Assembly: GCA_017552165.1 (NCBI GenBank)
Contig: JAFZCF010000091.1
Span: 1 to 19,553, forward strand
Length of the DNA: 19,553 nt
Source of the DNA: Clostridia bacterium
Lineage (GTDB): Bacteria > Bacillota_A > Clostridia > Oscillospirales > CAG-272
Direction: 5' to 3'
The translations under genes were made by a program, and so were the position numbers. The notes beneath the pieces are model-generated. The model did not search any database, was not told the origin of the DNA, and saw only the letters and a list, made by a program, of their open reading frames with translations. Each line of letters opens with the position of its first letter. Position 1 is the first letter of the stretch. Below are positions 7,947 through 14,949 of this stretch, piece after piece.

Positions 7947-8793
7947 GCTGCTTGAAAAACTCGGGCTCTATCTGCAGTATCCGTTCGTCAGGTACGCGCT
8001 GATCGTCGGCGTACTGATCGCGCTTTGCTCGTCGCTCCTGGGAGTAACTCTCGTCCTTAAAAGATTTTCTTTCATCGGCGACGGCCTTTCGCACGTCGCC
8101 TTCGGTGCCATGGCGATAGCGGCGGTCGCCGGACTTACCGACGAGATGCCGCTCGTGCTGCTTATAACGGTGGTCAGCGCCGTGCTGCTTCTCCGTACGG
8201 GGCAGAACGCCAAAATAAAAGGCGACGCCGCCGTCGCGATGATATCTGTCGGAGCGCTGGCCGTCGGTTATCTCCTGATGAACATTTTCTCGAAATCGAG
8301 CAACCTGTCCGGCGACGTCTGCTCAACTCTGTTCGGCTCGACCTCGATACTCACGCTGACAAAGACGGAGGTGTGGGTCTGCGGGCTGCTGTCCGTCCTT
8401 GTCGCCGCCGTGTTCATATTCTTCTACAACAAGATTTTTTCCGTGACCTTCGATGAGGATTTTGCCCGCGCGACCGGGACGAAAGCCGGGCTGTACAATC
8501 TGATCATCGCGATCGTTGTCGCCGTTATAATCGTGCTCGCCATGAACCTCGTCGGATCGCTTCTGATCTCGGCGCTGGTGATATTCCCGGCCCTGTCGGC
8601 GATGCGGGTTTTCAGAAATTTCAAAGCCGTCACCGTCTGTTCCGCCGTTTTCTCGGTCAGCTGCGCCCTGATCGGCATACTGATCTCGATCCTCGCGGGC
8701 ACTCCGGTCGGCTCCACGATCGTGGCGGTTGACATCGTCGGATTCGTTATATTCTTCATCGCGGGTTCGGTAAAAGGGGGTATTAAGAGATGA
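7939..8793 (+). CDS. znuB: Zinc ABC transporter permease
   Basis: ZnuB is the membrane channel subunit of the ABC-3 family. The 284-residue protein has about eight hydrophobic segments. Family features include SFIGDGLSHVAFGAMA (about 44-59), where the His-containing helix lines the pathway, and the coupling-region motif NLVGSLLISALVIFPALSA (about 194-212). I prefer ATG 7939 with AAAGGCGG (7923-7930) eight bases ahead; a GTG at 7930 would add three residues but lies within that site. The stop overlaps the next start as ATGA. Confidence 0.92.
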   Translation: MAELLEKLGLYLQYPFVRYALIVGVLIALCSSLLGVTLVLKRFSFIGDGLSHVAFGAMAIAAVAGLTDEMPLVLLITVVSAVLLLRTGQNAKIKGDAAVAMISVGALAVGYLLMNIFSKSSNLSGDVCSTLFGSTSILTLTKTEVWVCGLLSVLVAAVFIFFYNKIFSVTFDEDFARATGTKAGLYNLIIAIVVAVIIVLAMNLVGSLLISALVIFPALSAMRVFRNFKAVTVCSAVFSVSCALIGILISILAGTPVGSTIVAVDIVGFVIFFIAGSVKGGIKR

Positions 8794-9239
8794 AAAAGAT
8801 ACTTTCGGTGATTATTTCCGCGCTTATCTGCTTTGCGCTTTTCGGGTGCGGCGCGCCCTCCGGAGCGGAAAACGGAAACGGCGGCGAAACGCCGGACGAC
8901 GCGGCGGTTGAAGTCGATCTTACCAAGCTGAGCTCGACGATGGTGTACGCCGAGGTCTATAATATGACGAGCGCGCCCGGAAATTATATGGGAAAGACCG
9001 TCAGGATGAGAGGAGCGTTCACCTACGCCGAGGGCGACGGCCGATACTATTTCGCCTGCATCATTTCCGACGCCACGGCCTGCTGTGCTCAGGGCATAGA
9101 GTTCGTTCTCAGAGATGAAAGAAAATTTCCCGATGAATATCCCAAAACGGGAGAAGAGATCACCGTGGTGGGCGTTTTCGACACCTATTTCGAAGGGACC
9201 TACCAGTATTGCCAGCTGATCGACGCAGTTATGGAATAA
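8790..9239 (+). CDS. Small lipoprotein coupled to the zinc transporter
   Basis: Function is not established. The 149-residue protein has a lipoprotein signal (lipid Cys20 in LFGC), a short acidic linker (about 21-42) and a compact domain (43-149) whose repeating beta pattern, with GKTVRMRG and GEEITVVGVFDTY, looks OB-fold-like. Cysteines at 90, 98, 99 and 141 stand out, especially ACIISDATACCAQGIEF (89-105). It overlaps znuB by four bases (ATGA) and has its own site AAAGGGGG, so it is made together with the transporter. Similar proteins are, from memory, frequent in clostridial zinc loci. A role as a surface zinc-binding or chaperone-like accessory is inference. It is the last gene before a strong terminator. 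Confidence 0.8.
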   Translation: MKKILSVIISALICFALFGCGAPSGAENGNGGETPDDAAVEVDLTKLSSTMVYAEVYNMTSAPGNYMGKTVRMRGAFTYAEGDGRYYFACIISDATACCAQGIEFVLRDERKFPDEYPKTGEEITVVGVFDTYFEGTYQYCQLIDAVME

Positions 9240-9267
9240 AAGCCCGCGCTGCGGCGAAAACAATACA

Positions 9268-9297
9268 AAAAAACGGAGCGGAGACGCTCCGTTTTTT
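9268..9297 (+). terminator. Strong terminator of the zinc module
   Basis: AAAAAACGGAGCG (9268-9280) and CGCTCCGTTTTTT (9285-9297) form a 13-bp perfect stem around a GAGA tetraloop, with the T run forming one arm. It closes the znu unit and lies directly ahead of the next promoter. Confidence 0.95.
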
Positions 9298-9303
9298 CGG
9301 ATT

Positions 9304-9314
9304 TGTGGTATAAT
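9304..9314 (+). promoter_or_regulatory. Extended -10 promoter of the DMT transporter gene
   Basis: TGTGGTATAAT combines the TRTGN extension with a perfect TATAAT (9309-9314). No recognisable -35 box lies 16-18 bases upstream because that stretch is the terminator arm, so the extended -10 would have to carry recognition. Start expected near 9321. Confidence 0.65.
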
Positions 9315-9326
9315 ATGAGCCGCAAT

Positions 9327-9376
9327 CCGCCGCTCCGCGGCGGAAAAGAGCCCCGTACCCTACATCACGCGGGGCT
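9327..9376 (+). promoter_or_regulatory. Two hairpins in the 5' leader of the DMT transporter mRNA
   Basis: CCGCCGC-TCC-GCGGCGG (9327-9343) is a perfect 7-bp hairpin. AGCCCCG (9349-9355) pairs with CGGGGCT (9370-9376) over a 14-base loop. Both lie between the predicted transcription start and the ribosome-binding site GAAAGAGG (9380-9387). They have no T tract, so they are not terminators; they may stabilise the mRNA or regulate access to the start. Function unproven. Confidence 0.45.
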
Positions 9377-9394
9377 TACGAAAGAGGCAAAACG

Positions 9395-10417
9395 ATGGGT
9401 CTTATAAGAACGGCGCTGTCCGCCGCGGCGGGCATCGCGGGCGCGGGGAGCGTAAAGGGATATCTCTCTATCCTCGCGGCGCTGGTACTGCTTGTCCTGT
9501 TCTTCGCGTCCGGCAAGTCCGTACAGAAAAAGACCGGCTCGGGGGCGCTCCCGGCGCTCACATACTCGTGTGTCAGGAGTCTCGTCGGCGCGGTCATCCT
9601 GTTCCTCGCCTACTGCCTGATATACCGCCGCCTCCCGACCGTCACCGGATATTCCCTGCTCCTCGCCTCGACGCTCGCAGTCTTTGCCTGCACTTACACG
9701 CTGATCGGCTTCCGAATAATGAAATACGGCAGTCTGTCGGTCTATATGGTGTTCCTCATGCTCGGAGGGATGATCATCCCGTATCTTTACGGCGTGATCT
9801 TCCTGAAAGAGGCGCTCACACCGTGCAGGATAATCGGCGTCGTGCTCATAATGATCTCCCTGCTCTTCCCACTCGCCGACAAAAGACAGCCCGTCGGGGA
9901 AACGAAGGGCGGCAGGGGCGGAAAAGTAATCTTCGCCGTCCTGTGCTTCGCGGTTTTCCTGCTCAACGGAATGGTGTGCATAATCACAAAGACCCACGCC
10001 TCGGGCATCCTCGGCTATCCCACATCGGACGATCCGACCTTCGTCATTCTCTGCGCGGCGGCGTGCTGTATAATATCGGGAATTGAGCTGCTCGTTCTCC
10101 TCGCCCTGCAAAAGTTGAAAAAACAGCCCGAAAACGGCGGCGCGGATGACAGTCCCGAACCCTTCAGGGTCGGGGCTGCCGTACGCGCGGCGATGCTGTT
10201 CATCGTCCTCGCGGCGATATTCGACGGCGGCTCGTTCTTCCTTCAGCAGGTGGGCGCGAAGGAGCTGCCCGCCTCGGTCATGTTCCCGATAATGACGGGC
10301 GGCAGCGTCGTGCTGACGGCGCTCGCGGGGTTCCTGCTTTTCAAAGAGCGACCCGGCAAAATGGAGCTCATCGGGCTCATACTGACATTCGCCTCGACTT
10401 TTCTGTTTCTTTTCTGA
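9395..10417 (+). CDS. DMT-superfamily (EamA-like) transporter
   Basis: A 340-residue integral membrane protein with about ten hydrophobic segments arranged as two halves, the plan of the drug/metabolite transporter superfamily. The C-terminal part ASVMFPIMTGGSVVLTALAG (289-308), followed by LFKERPGKMELIGL, resembles EamA/multidrug-resistance-type half-repeats, where the element ends with a helix-Lys/Arg-Glu-Pro/Lys turn and a final helix. The centre (about 167-178 and 242-255) holds hydrophilic loops. The substrate cannot be predicted. GAAAGAGG eight bases before ATG 9395 supports the start. It has its own promoter and terminator and is not linked to the zinc genes. Confidence 0.8.
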   Translation: MGLIRTALSAAAGIAGAGSVKGYLSILAALVLLVLFFASGKSVQKKTGSGALPALTYSCVRSLVGAVILFLAYCLIYRRLPTVTGYSLLLASTLAVFACTYTLIGFRIMKYGSLSVYMVFLMLGGMIIPYLYGVIFLKEALTPCRIIGVVLIMISLLFPLADKRQPVGETKGGRGGKVIFAVLCFAVFLLNGMVCIITKTHASGILGYPTSDDPTFVILCAAACCIISGIELLVLLALQKLKKQPENGGADDSPEPFRVGAAVRAAMLFIVLAAIFDGGSFFLQQVGAKELPASVMFPIMTGGSVVLTALAGFLLFKERPGKMELIGLILTFASTFLFLF

Positions 10418-10445
10418 ATCCGTCCCCTCCGGGGGCGGATTTTTT
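10418..10445 (+). terminator. Terminator of the DMT transporter gene
   Basis: ATCCGTCCCC (10418-10427) pairs with GGGGGCGGAT (10431-10440), with one G-T pair and a TCC loop, followed by T residues to 10445. It starts on the first base after the stop codon. Confidence 0.9.
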
Positions 10446-10472
10446 ATGTGAGGCCTTTTTGCCTCTCCGCGC

Positions 10473-10501
10473 TTGTGCAATGCCGCGAAATGTGGTATAA
10501 T
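10473..10501 (+). promoter_or_regulatory. Promoter of the DUF4091-glsB-hydrolase unit
   Basis: -35 TTGTGC (10473-10478), 17-base spacer, extended TGTGG and perfect -10 TATAAT (10496-10501). The start of transcription is expected near 10508, about 25 bases before the coding start. Confidence 0.75.
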
Positions 10502-10533
10502 ATCTCAGATCACCCGAGAACGGAGAACGAAAT

Positions 10534-12057
10534 ATGATATGGTTTGAATCGTCTATGAAAAAGATCATCGGCGGCGAGGAGCCGTCGGGGCTGAAAAGTT
10601 ATGCCGTCAACATGGCGCGCGGAGAATTCAAGGGCTGCCAGGCGGTGTTCGTTTCGGACAAACCGCTCGAGGCGGAGATTTCCGTCTGCGATGCGGTAAA
10701 CGAAAACGGCAACAAAGTAAAGGCCTCGGTCTTCGGCGAGAATTATATCAGGACGGTCTTCGCTCAGCCGTATTTTGCCGATGAAAAGCAGAACGGCAAA
10801 GAAGTTTATTTCCCGGACGCTCTCTTCCCGCTTAAGGGCGGGATAACGCTCTCCCCCGGTACGCCCCTCCCCGTTTACGTCCTTTTTGACACTCACGGCG
10901 CGGCGCCCGGCGACTACGTTTCGACCGTCTCCCTCGTGTCGGGAGGAAAAACGCTCGAATCCGGCGAGATATCCGTCCACGTTTGGGACTTTGAGCTCCC
11001 CGAGAGGCGCACGATGAGCACCGCAGTCGGCCTCATCGGAGAATGCATAGCAAAGATGCACGGCCTGACGGACGAAAACGGCGTCTCGGATATGTACCGC
11101 AAATACTACGATTTCCTGCTCGAGCACAACTGCAGCGCTTATCAGCTCCCGTACGACATCCTCGACGAGCGCGTCGACAGATATCTCGACGACCCGCGCG
11201 TGACGTCTTTCGTCGTCCCATACGCCGACGACGACGCGATCCGCGCGTATCACGCCAAGCTGAGCCGGAAAAAGGAATGGATCGCGAAGAGCTTCTTCTA
11301 TCCTCTCGACGAGCCGCAGGACCGCGACGCGTTCCTCGGCGTGGTGGCGGCGGGAAAACGCCTTGAAAAGCTTTTCCCGGGATACCGCCTCTGCGTTCCC
11401 TTCTTCGTCGATCCCGATATGGGCGACGGACGGGACGGCTTCTCCCACGCGGCGGAGGTCGTCAACGTGTGGTGCGCAAAGCTCGCGTGCTTTGATTCCT
11501 CGTTTATCTATGATGAAGAAAAACTGAAAAGCGAGACCCCCTTTGCCGAGAGGATGCTCGCCGAGCGTCTCGGCGGGGACGACGTCTGGTGGTACGTCTG
11601 CTGTGATCCAGGCGAGCCCTATGCAAACCTCTACGTCAATATGCAGGGGGCTGTCAACCGCTCCATATTCTGGCAGGCGGACGTGTACGGGGTCAACGGA
11701 TTCCTGTACTGGTGCACCGATTTCTGGGAGGAGATCGACGATCCGTGGAAAGACGCCGACACGGTCAGGAAATTCATCAGTCCGATGATATTCGGCGACG
11801 GCGCCCTCCTCTACAACGGCAACGCAGTTGGGGTCGACGGCCCGTGTTCATCTCTCAGACTCGAGGCAGTCAGGGACGGCATCGACGATTTCGAGCTTAT
11901 ATCTATGGCAAGAAGGGCCGGCGTCTGCGATAAAAAGATAAGGGATATCGTCGGCGCCGTCGCAAAGAGCGTACGGGAATATTCGACGTCCGACGCGGTC
12001 ATCGAGCGGGCACGAAAAGAACTCGGAGATCTCATCGAAAAGGCCCTGAAGGGCTGA
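10534..12057 (+). CDS. GH123-like / DUF4091 family protein, probably cytoplasmic glycosidase
   Basis: The 507-residue protein has the two-part plan of DUF4091/glycoside hydrolase 123 relatives: an N-terminal beta-rich part (about 1-155) ending in ISVHVWDFELP, then a TIM-barrel-like part. The barrel carries an Asp-Glu pair D259-E260 in FFYPLDEPQ; GH123 beta-N-acetylgalactosaminidases use a neighbouring Asp-Glu pair in substrate-assisted catalysis. Near the C-terminus, FGDGALLYNG followed by SSLRLEAVRDGIDDFEL is the typical DUF4091 signature. There is no signal peptide or anchor, so it should work inside the cell on imported glycans or oligosaccharides. Activity on GalNAc is inference from the family; many DUF4091 proteins are uncharacterised. 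GGAG lies about nine bases before ATG 10534. It heads a unit with two membrane/lipid-related genes and no sugar transporter. Confidence 0.8.
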   Translation: MIWFESSMKKIIGGEEPSGLKSYAVNMARGEFKGCQAVFVSDKPLEAEISVCDAVNENGNKVKASVFGENYIRTVFAQPYFADEKQNGKEVYFPDALFPLKGGITLSPGTPLPVYVLFDTHGAAPGDYVSTVSLVSGGKTLESGEISVHVWDFELPERRTMSTAVGLIGECIAKMHGLTDENGVSDMYRKYYDFLLEHNCSAYQLPYDILDERVDRYLDDPRVTSFVVPYADDDAIRAYHAKLSRKKEWIAKSFFYPLDEPQDRDAFLGVVAAGKRLEKLFPGYRLCVPFFVDPDMGDGRDGFSHAAEVVNVWCAKLACFDSSFIYDEEKLKSETPFAERMLAERLGGDDVWWYVCCDPGEPYANLYVNMQGAVNRSIFWQADVYGVNGFLYWCTDFWEEIDDPWKDADTVRKFISPMIFGDGALLYNGNAVGVDGPCSSLRLEAVRDGIDDFELISMARRAGVCDKKIRDIVGAVAKSVREYSTSDAVIERARKELGDLIEKALKG

Positions 12058-12089
12058 ACGGAAAAAAATCCGAAAAGGAGAACAGTAAT

Positions 12090-12338
12090 ATGCTTTGGGA
12101 AATACTCGTAGCGGTACTCGTAGGAGCGCTCGCCGGCTGGCTCGCCGGTAAGATCATGAAAAGCAAGGGCAGCCTCCTCCGCAACATCATCCTCGGGATC
12201 GTCGGCGGAGCGCTCGGCGGCTGGCTCGGCGGACTCATCGGCATAGGCGGCTGGGGGGGCTGGGTGATGAGAATCATCCTCGCGGTTGCCGGTTCGTGCC
12301 TCATTATCTGGCTCGCCCGTCTCATCTTCAAAAAATAA
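12090..12338 (+). CDS. GlsB/YeaQ/YmgE-family small membrane protein
   Basis: An 82-residue, glycine-rich protein with three hydrophobic segments, LAGWLAGKIM early (about 15-24) and the GxxGGxxGGxxG stretch at 36-56, typical of the transglycosylase-associated protein family (Pfam Transgly_assoc). These proteins are often stress-induced in Bacillota and other bacteria but their biochemical role is unknown; the family name is historical. AAAAGGAG (12073-12080) lies nine bases before ATG 12090. It follows the DUF4091 gene by 32 bases and abuts the hydrolase gene. Confidence 0.88.
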   Translation: MLWEILVAVLVGALAGWLAGKIMKSKGSLLRNIILGIVGGALGGWLGGLIGIGGWGGWVMRIILAVAGSCLIIWLARLIFKK

Positions 12339-12339
12339 G

Positions 12340-13149
12340 GTGACGGAGAGATCCGACGAAAAGGACGCAAAGAAAACAAGGTATCCCGTCGTGCTCGTTC
12401 ACGGGGCGGCGATAAGAGATACCTTTTTTCTGCGTTCTTTCGGAAAGATCGACAAAAAGCTCAGGTCGGAGGGCTTCGACGTCCGCGTAGCGGACACCGA
12501 CGGCTTCGGCACTGTCGAGAGCAACGCGGCGGCGCTCCTTGAACAGATAGAAAAGTTTTCGGAAGAGTCCGGCAAGGTCAACGTCATAGCCCACTCGAAG
12601 GGCGGTCTCGACACGAGATATATGATCGAAAACCTCGGCTCGGGCGACAGGATCGCCTCGCTCACTACGCTCTGCACGCCTCACAGGGGATCTCCCATCG
12701 CCTCGGCGATACTGAGATCCCCGAGGTGGATCCTTAAAATAATCGCGTTTTTCATCAACACGTTTTACAGGATATGCGGCGACAAAAAACCCGACAGTCT
12801 GACGGTCTGCGAGGAACTGAAGCGTCTCGACTCGGGCGAAAAAAGCGCCGCTCCCCTGCCGGGGATATACTGTCAGAGTTTTTCCTCCACGTTCAGGAAA
12901 GGCGCGCGGAAAAACGATTTCGTGATGAGGATACCCTACGAGTTTTCCCATTATTACGAAAAAAGCGCGGACACCGACGGGCTCGTCCCGCGCGACTCGG
13001 CGATCTTCGGCGTATATCGCGGCGACTGTCTCGAGGGGTCGGTCTCTCATTCCGAGATTATCGACTTCATGACGGGGCGCGAAAAGAAGGAAAAGGTCTA
13101 TTCGTTTTACGCCGAGATCTGCCGCGAGCTTGCCGAAATGGGTTTTTGA
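12340..13149 (+). CDS. Lipase-like alpha/beta hydrolase
   Basis: The 269-residue product resembles bacterial triacylglycerol lipases/esterases. YPVVLVHG (15-22) is the oxyanion-hole strand and motif. The nucleophile elbow is AHSKGG with Ser86, so the first Gly of GxSxG is Ala, as in Bacillus-type lipases. Likely acid Asp213 in TDGLVP and His237 in VSHSEI complete the triad. There is no signal peptide, so it may act inside the cell or on the membrane. The start is uncertain: GTG 12340 begins right after the glsB-type stop and gives a normal N-terminus, but no clear ribosome-binding site precedes it; a TTG at 12286 inside the upstream gene would add 18 residues. No terminator is visible before the tRNA promoter. 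Confidence 0.82.
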   Translation: MTERSDEKDAKKTRYPVVLVHGAAIRDTFFLRSFGKIDKKLRSEGFDVRVADTDGFGTVESNAAALLEQIEKFSEESGKVNVIAHSKGGLDTRYMIENLGSGDRIASLTTLCTPHRGSPIASAILRSPRWILKIIAFFINTFYRICGDKKPDSLTVCEELKRLDSGEKSAAPLPGIYCQSFSSTFRKGARKNDFVMRIPYEFSHYYEKSADTDGLVPRDSAIFGVYRGDCLEGSVSHSEIIDFMTGREKKEKVYSFYAEICRELAEMGF

Positions 13150-13180
13150 GCGATTCGCGGCGGCTGCCGAAAAAAAGCGC

Positions 13181-13209
13181 TTGACAGACCGCGCCCTTTG
13201 TGGTATAAT
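13181..13209 (+). promoter_or_regulatory. Consensus promoter of the tRNA pair
   Basis: Perfect -35 TTGACA (13181-13186), 17-base spacer ending in the TGTGG extension, and perfect -10 TATAAT (13204-13209). This is the strongest promoter in the window, as expected for stable RNA. A small hairpin GTCCGG/CCGGAC (13216-13233) lies at the start of the transcript, ahead of the first tRNA. Confidence 0.93.
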
Positions 13210-13241
13210 CTCTCGGTCCGGCGGTAACCGGACATCTTTTC

Positions 13242-13318
13242 GGCGGAGTAGCTCAGTTGGCTAGAGCAACCGGTTCATACCCGGTAGGTCATGGGTTCAA
13301 GTCCAATCTCCGCTACCA
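13242..13318 (+). tRNA. tRNA-Met (CAT anticodon)
   Basis: A 77-base cloverleaf with CCA encoded. The acceptor stem is GGCGGAG/CTCCGCT (first pair G-T), the D arm GCTCAGTTGGCTAGAGC, and the anticodon stem ACCGG/CCGGT around the loop TTCATAC with anticodon CAT. The T loop is TTCAAGT. The T stem ATGGG/CCAAT has one mismatch (third pair G-A), where CCCAT would pair fully. The sequence resembles clostridial elongator tRNA-Met rather than initiator; a lysidine-modified tRNA-Ile is a less likely alternative. Confidence 0.92.
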
Positions 13319-13393
13319 GGCCCGGTGGTCAAGCGGCTAAGACACCGCCCTTTCACGGCGGTAACACGAGTTCGATTCTCGTCCGGGTCACCA
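13319..13393 (+). tRNA. tRNA-Glu (TTC anticodon)
   Basis: A 75-base cloverleaf with CCA encoded, starting on the base directly after the CCA of tRNA-Met. The acceptor stem is GGCCCGG/CCGGGTC, and the anticodon stem CCGCC/GGCGG surrounds the loop CTTTCAC with anticodon TTC. The T arm is ACGAG-TTCGATT-CTCGT. Both tRNAs must be cut from one transcript. Confidence 0.96.
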
Positions 13394-13402
13394 GATAAAA
13401 AT

Positions 13403-13442
13403 AATCCGAACTTGTCTTTTTTGTGACAGGTTCGGATTTTTT
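13403..13442. terminator. Bidirectional terminator between the tRNAs and the GNAT gene
   Basis: AATCCGAACTTGTC (13403-13416) pairs with GACAGGTTCGGATT (13425-13438; one G-T pair) and T residues run to 13442, ending the tRNA transcript. Read on the minus strand the same stem is followed by ATTATTTTT, so it can also end the convergent acetyltransferase transcript. Confidence 0.88.
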
Positions 13443-13493
13443 CGCGCATTTCGGCGGGGCGCCGGCCGGCCGCAAGTCCGTCGTATAGATTTT

Positions 13494-13991
13494 TTACAAT
13501 TTCAGCACGGCGACGATTTCGTCGCCGTCCATCTCACCGTTTTCCAAAAAGCCGAGCGAATGGTACATCTTTGCCGCGATTTCGTTTTCGGGCTCATAGG
13601 AGAGATAACAGTATTCCGCCTTGCCGCAGGGCCACGTTTTTATAAAGTCGAGAGCAAGTTTCACGGCTTCCCTTCCGTATCCCCTTTTCTGATATCTTTT
13701 GTCGATCATCAGTCTCCAGATACTGTAGTTGTTTTTAGATATTTCGGGCGCTTTCATGTCTCCGTAACAGTCGTATAATGCCGCCTCGTTGTAGCCGATC
13801 ATAATGAATCCGACCGGTCTACGGTCGCTTATAATCGCGAACGGAAAAGCAGTGCAGCCGGTCCCGATCGTAGTGTACGCATCGATGATACTGGCGTGGT
13901 TCGGCGCGACAAAATTCTTTTGTTCCCTTTTCAGTTTCAGGTCAACTACTTCCCAAACGTTTTTGGGGCCTATTTTTTCCAGGCGTACCAT
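13494..13991 (-). CDS. GNAT-family N-acetyltransferase (spermidine/spermine acetyltransferase-like)
   Basis: The 165-residue protein has the GNAT fold signals: the acetyl-CoA loop in IDKRYQKRGYGREA (about 96-109; Q/RxxGxG/A type) and the C-terminal NEIAAKMYHSLGFLENGEM (about 136-154). The arrangement, with a tryptophan-led strand YSIWRLMIDKRYQ, resembles the BltD/PaiA polyamine acetyltransferases; the substrate is nevertheless unproven. The gene is clearly AT-richer than its neighbours: 13681-13740 has 22 G/C of 60, while 14521-14580 in ispE has 44 of 60. This suggests later acquisition. The start ATG 13991 has only a weak ribosome-binding site. It stands alone between a shared terminator and ispE. 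Confidence 0.85.
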   Translation of the reverse strand: MVRLEKIGPKNVWEVVDLKLKREQKNFVAPNHASIIDAYTTIGTGCTAFPFAIISDRRPVGFIMIGYNEAALYDCYGDMKAPEISKNNYSIWRLMIDKRYQKRGYGREAVKLALDFIKTWPCGKAEYCYLSYEPENEIAAKMYHSLGFLENGEMDGDEIVAVLKL

Positions 13992-14047
13992 TTTGTATTA
14001 TTCACTCAGGTTCACGTTAAAATTCGTCTGATTTACTGTAAGCGGAA

Positions 14048-14065
14048 CCGCCGGTTTGCCGGCGG
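14048..14065. repeat. GC-rich hairpin between ispE and the GNAT gene
   Basis: CCGCCGG (14048-14054) and CCGGCGG (14059-14065) form a perfect 7-bp stem around TTTG in the 130-base gap downstream of ispE. On the minus strand it could help end the trkA-ispE transcript, but no clean T run follows. A wider pairing of AAAAGC (14067-14072) with GCTTTT (14107-14112) is also possible. Confidence 0.35.
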
Positions 14066-14121
14066 CAAAAGCTGCGCTGCGCGCGGCATAATCAGAGCGG
14101 GGGCGGCTTTTATCTGCTTTT

Positions 14122-14949
14122 TTATATCATATGACAGGCGTGCGCCATGTATCCGGCTTTTCTCGCTCTTTCCAACGCCTTTTTCAGATCCGACAGATCG
14201 GAAAACAGAGCAAACACAGCCGAACCCGATCCGGTCAGGCAGACCCCCGCCGCGCTTTTACAGAGATCGTACCGCTCGTCCCTGCCGTAAACGCTTTCGA
14301 AATCGTTGAAAAGCAGGCTGCCGATTTCCCGGACGTTCCCGGACTCTACTGCGCGAATGATCGGCGCGTGATCCGGGATACAGCGTTCTTCCGTTTTGAT
14401 CGCGTCGATTCTCCCGTACGCTTCGGGGGTGGAAATCTTGTCTTTCCCCTCGATTATAAGGACGTGCGCGCCTTTGAGCCGCGGCAGGGGGGTAAGTATC
14501 TCGCCGATACCCCGGGCGAGCGCCGTGCCTCCCGATACGAGAAACGGCACGTCGGCGCCGAGCGCGGCGCCGAGGGTTTCGAGATCTTTCGTCTCGGCGC
14601 CCGTCCCGTAAAGTCTGTTCATTCCTCTGAGCACAGCGGCACAGTCCGCCGACCCGCCGCCGAGCCCCGCTCCCCACGGGATGCGCTTTGTGAGGGTGAT
14701 ATCGCAGCCGCAGGTGCCGAACCGGCGCGAAAAGGCGAGGGCCGCCCTGACGCACAGATTGTCGCTCCCCGACAGAGCCGGAACGCCGCAGGAGAGAGTG
14801 ACCTCTTTGTCGTCCCTTCTGCGTATTGCGACGGTATCGTGAAGAGAAACCGTCTGCATGACCGACGTCAGGTCATGGTAGCCGTCGGGCCTTTTCCCTT
14901 CGATACGGAGGAAAAGATTTATCTTTGCATACGCTTTTTCGACTGTCAT
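14122..14949 (-). CDS. ispE: 4-diphosphocytidyl-2-C-methyl-D-erythritol kinase
   Basis: IspE phosphorylates CDP-methylerythritol with ATP in the MEP pathway to isoprenoids. The 275-residue protein is a GHMP kinase: substrate-site AKINLFL with K9 (8-14), ATP loop PWGAGLGGGSADCAA (91-105), catalytic Asp133 in GADVPF, LVSGGTALARGIGE (137-150) and the C-terminal motif LTGSGSAVFAL. The usual GGGSSDAA reads GGGSADCA. The start ATG directly abuts the stop of the upstream gene (TAAATG), and no strong ribosome-binding site is present, so translational coupling is likely. It is the last gene of the minus-strand trk operon, with no functional relation to K+ transport evident. Confidence 0.95.
   Translation of the reverse strand: MTVEKAYAKINLFLRIEGKRPDGYHDLTSVMQTVSLHDTVAIRRRDDKEVTLSCGVPALSGSDNLCVRAALAFSRRFGTCGCDITLTKRIPWGAGLGGGSADCAAVLRGMNRLYGTGAETKDLETLGAALGADVPFLVSGGTALARGIGEILTPLPRLKGAHVLIIEGKDKISTPEAYGRIDAIKTEERCIPDHAPIIRAVESGNVREIGSLLFNDFESVYGRDERYDLCKSAAGVCLTGSGSAVFALFSDLSDLKKALERARKAGYMAHACHMI

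Noticed and set aside
9365..10480. A 371-codon open frame on the minus strand opposite the DMT transporter
   Set aside because: The product is almost entirely charged (Arg/Glu/Asp/His-rich), the mirror of hydrophobic codons on the + strand.
12286..12339. TTG start for the lipase-like hydrolase, overlapping the GlsB-type gene
   Set aside because: No ribosome-binding site, and the added residues (Ser/Gly/Pro-rich) do not look like a family N-terminus; GTG 12340 is preferred, with some doubt.
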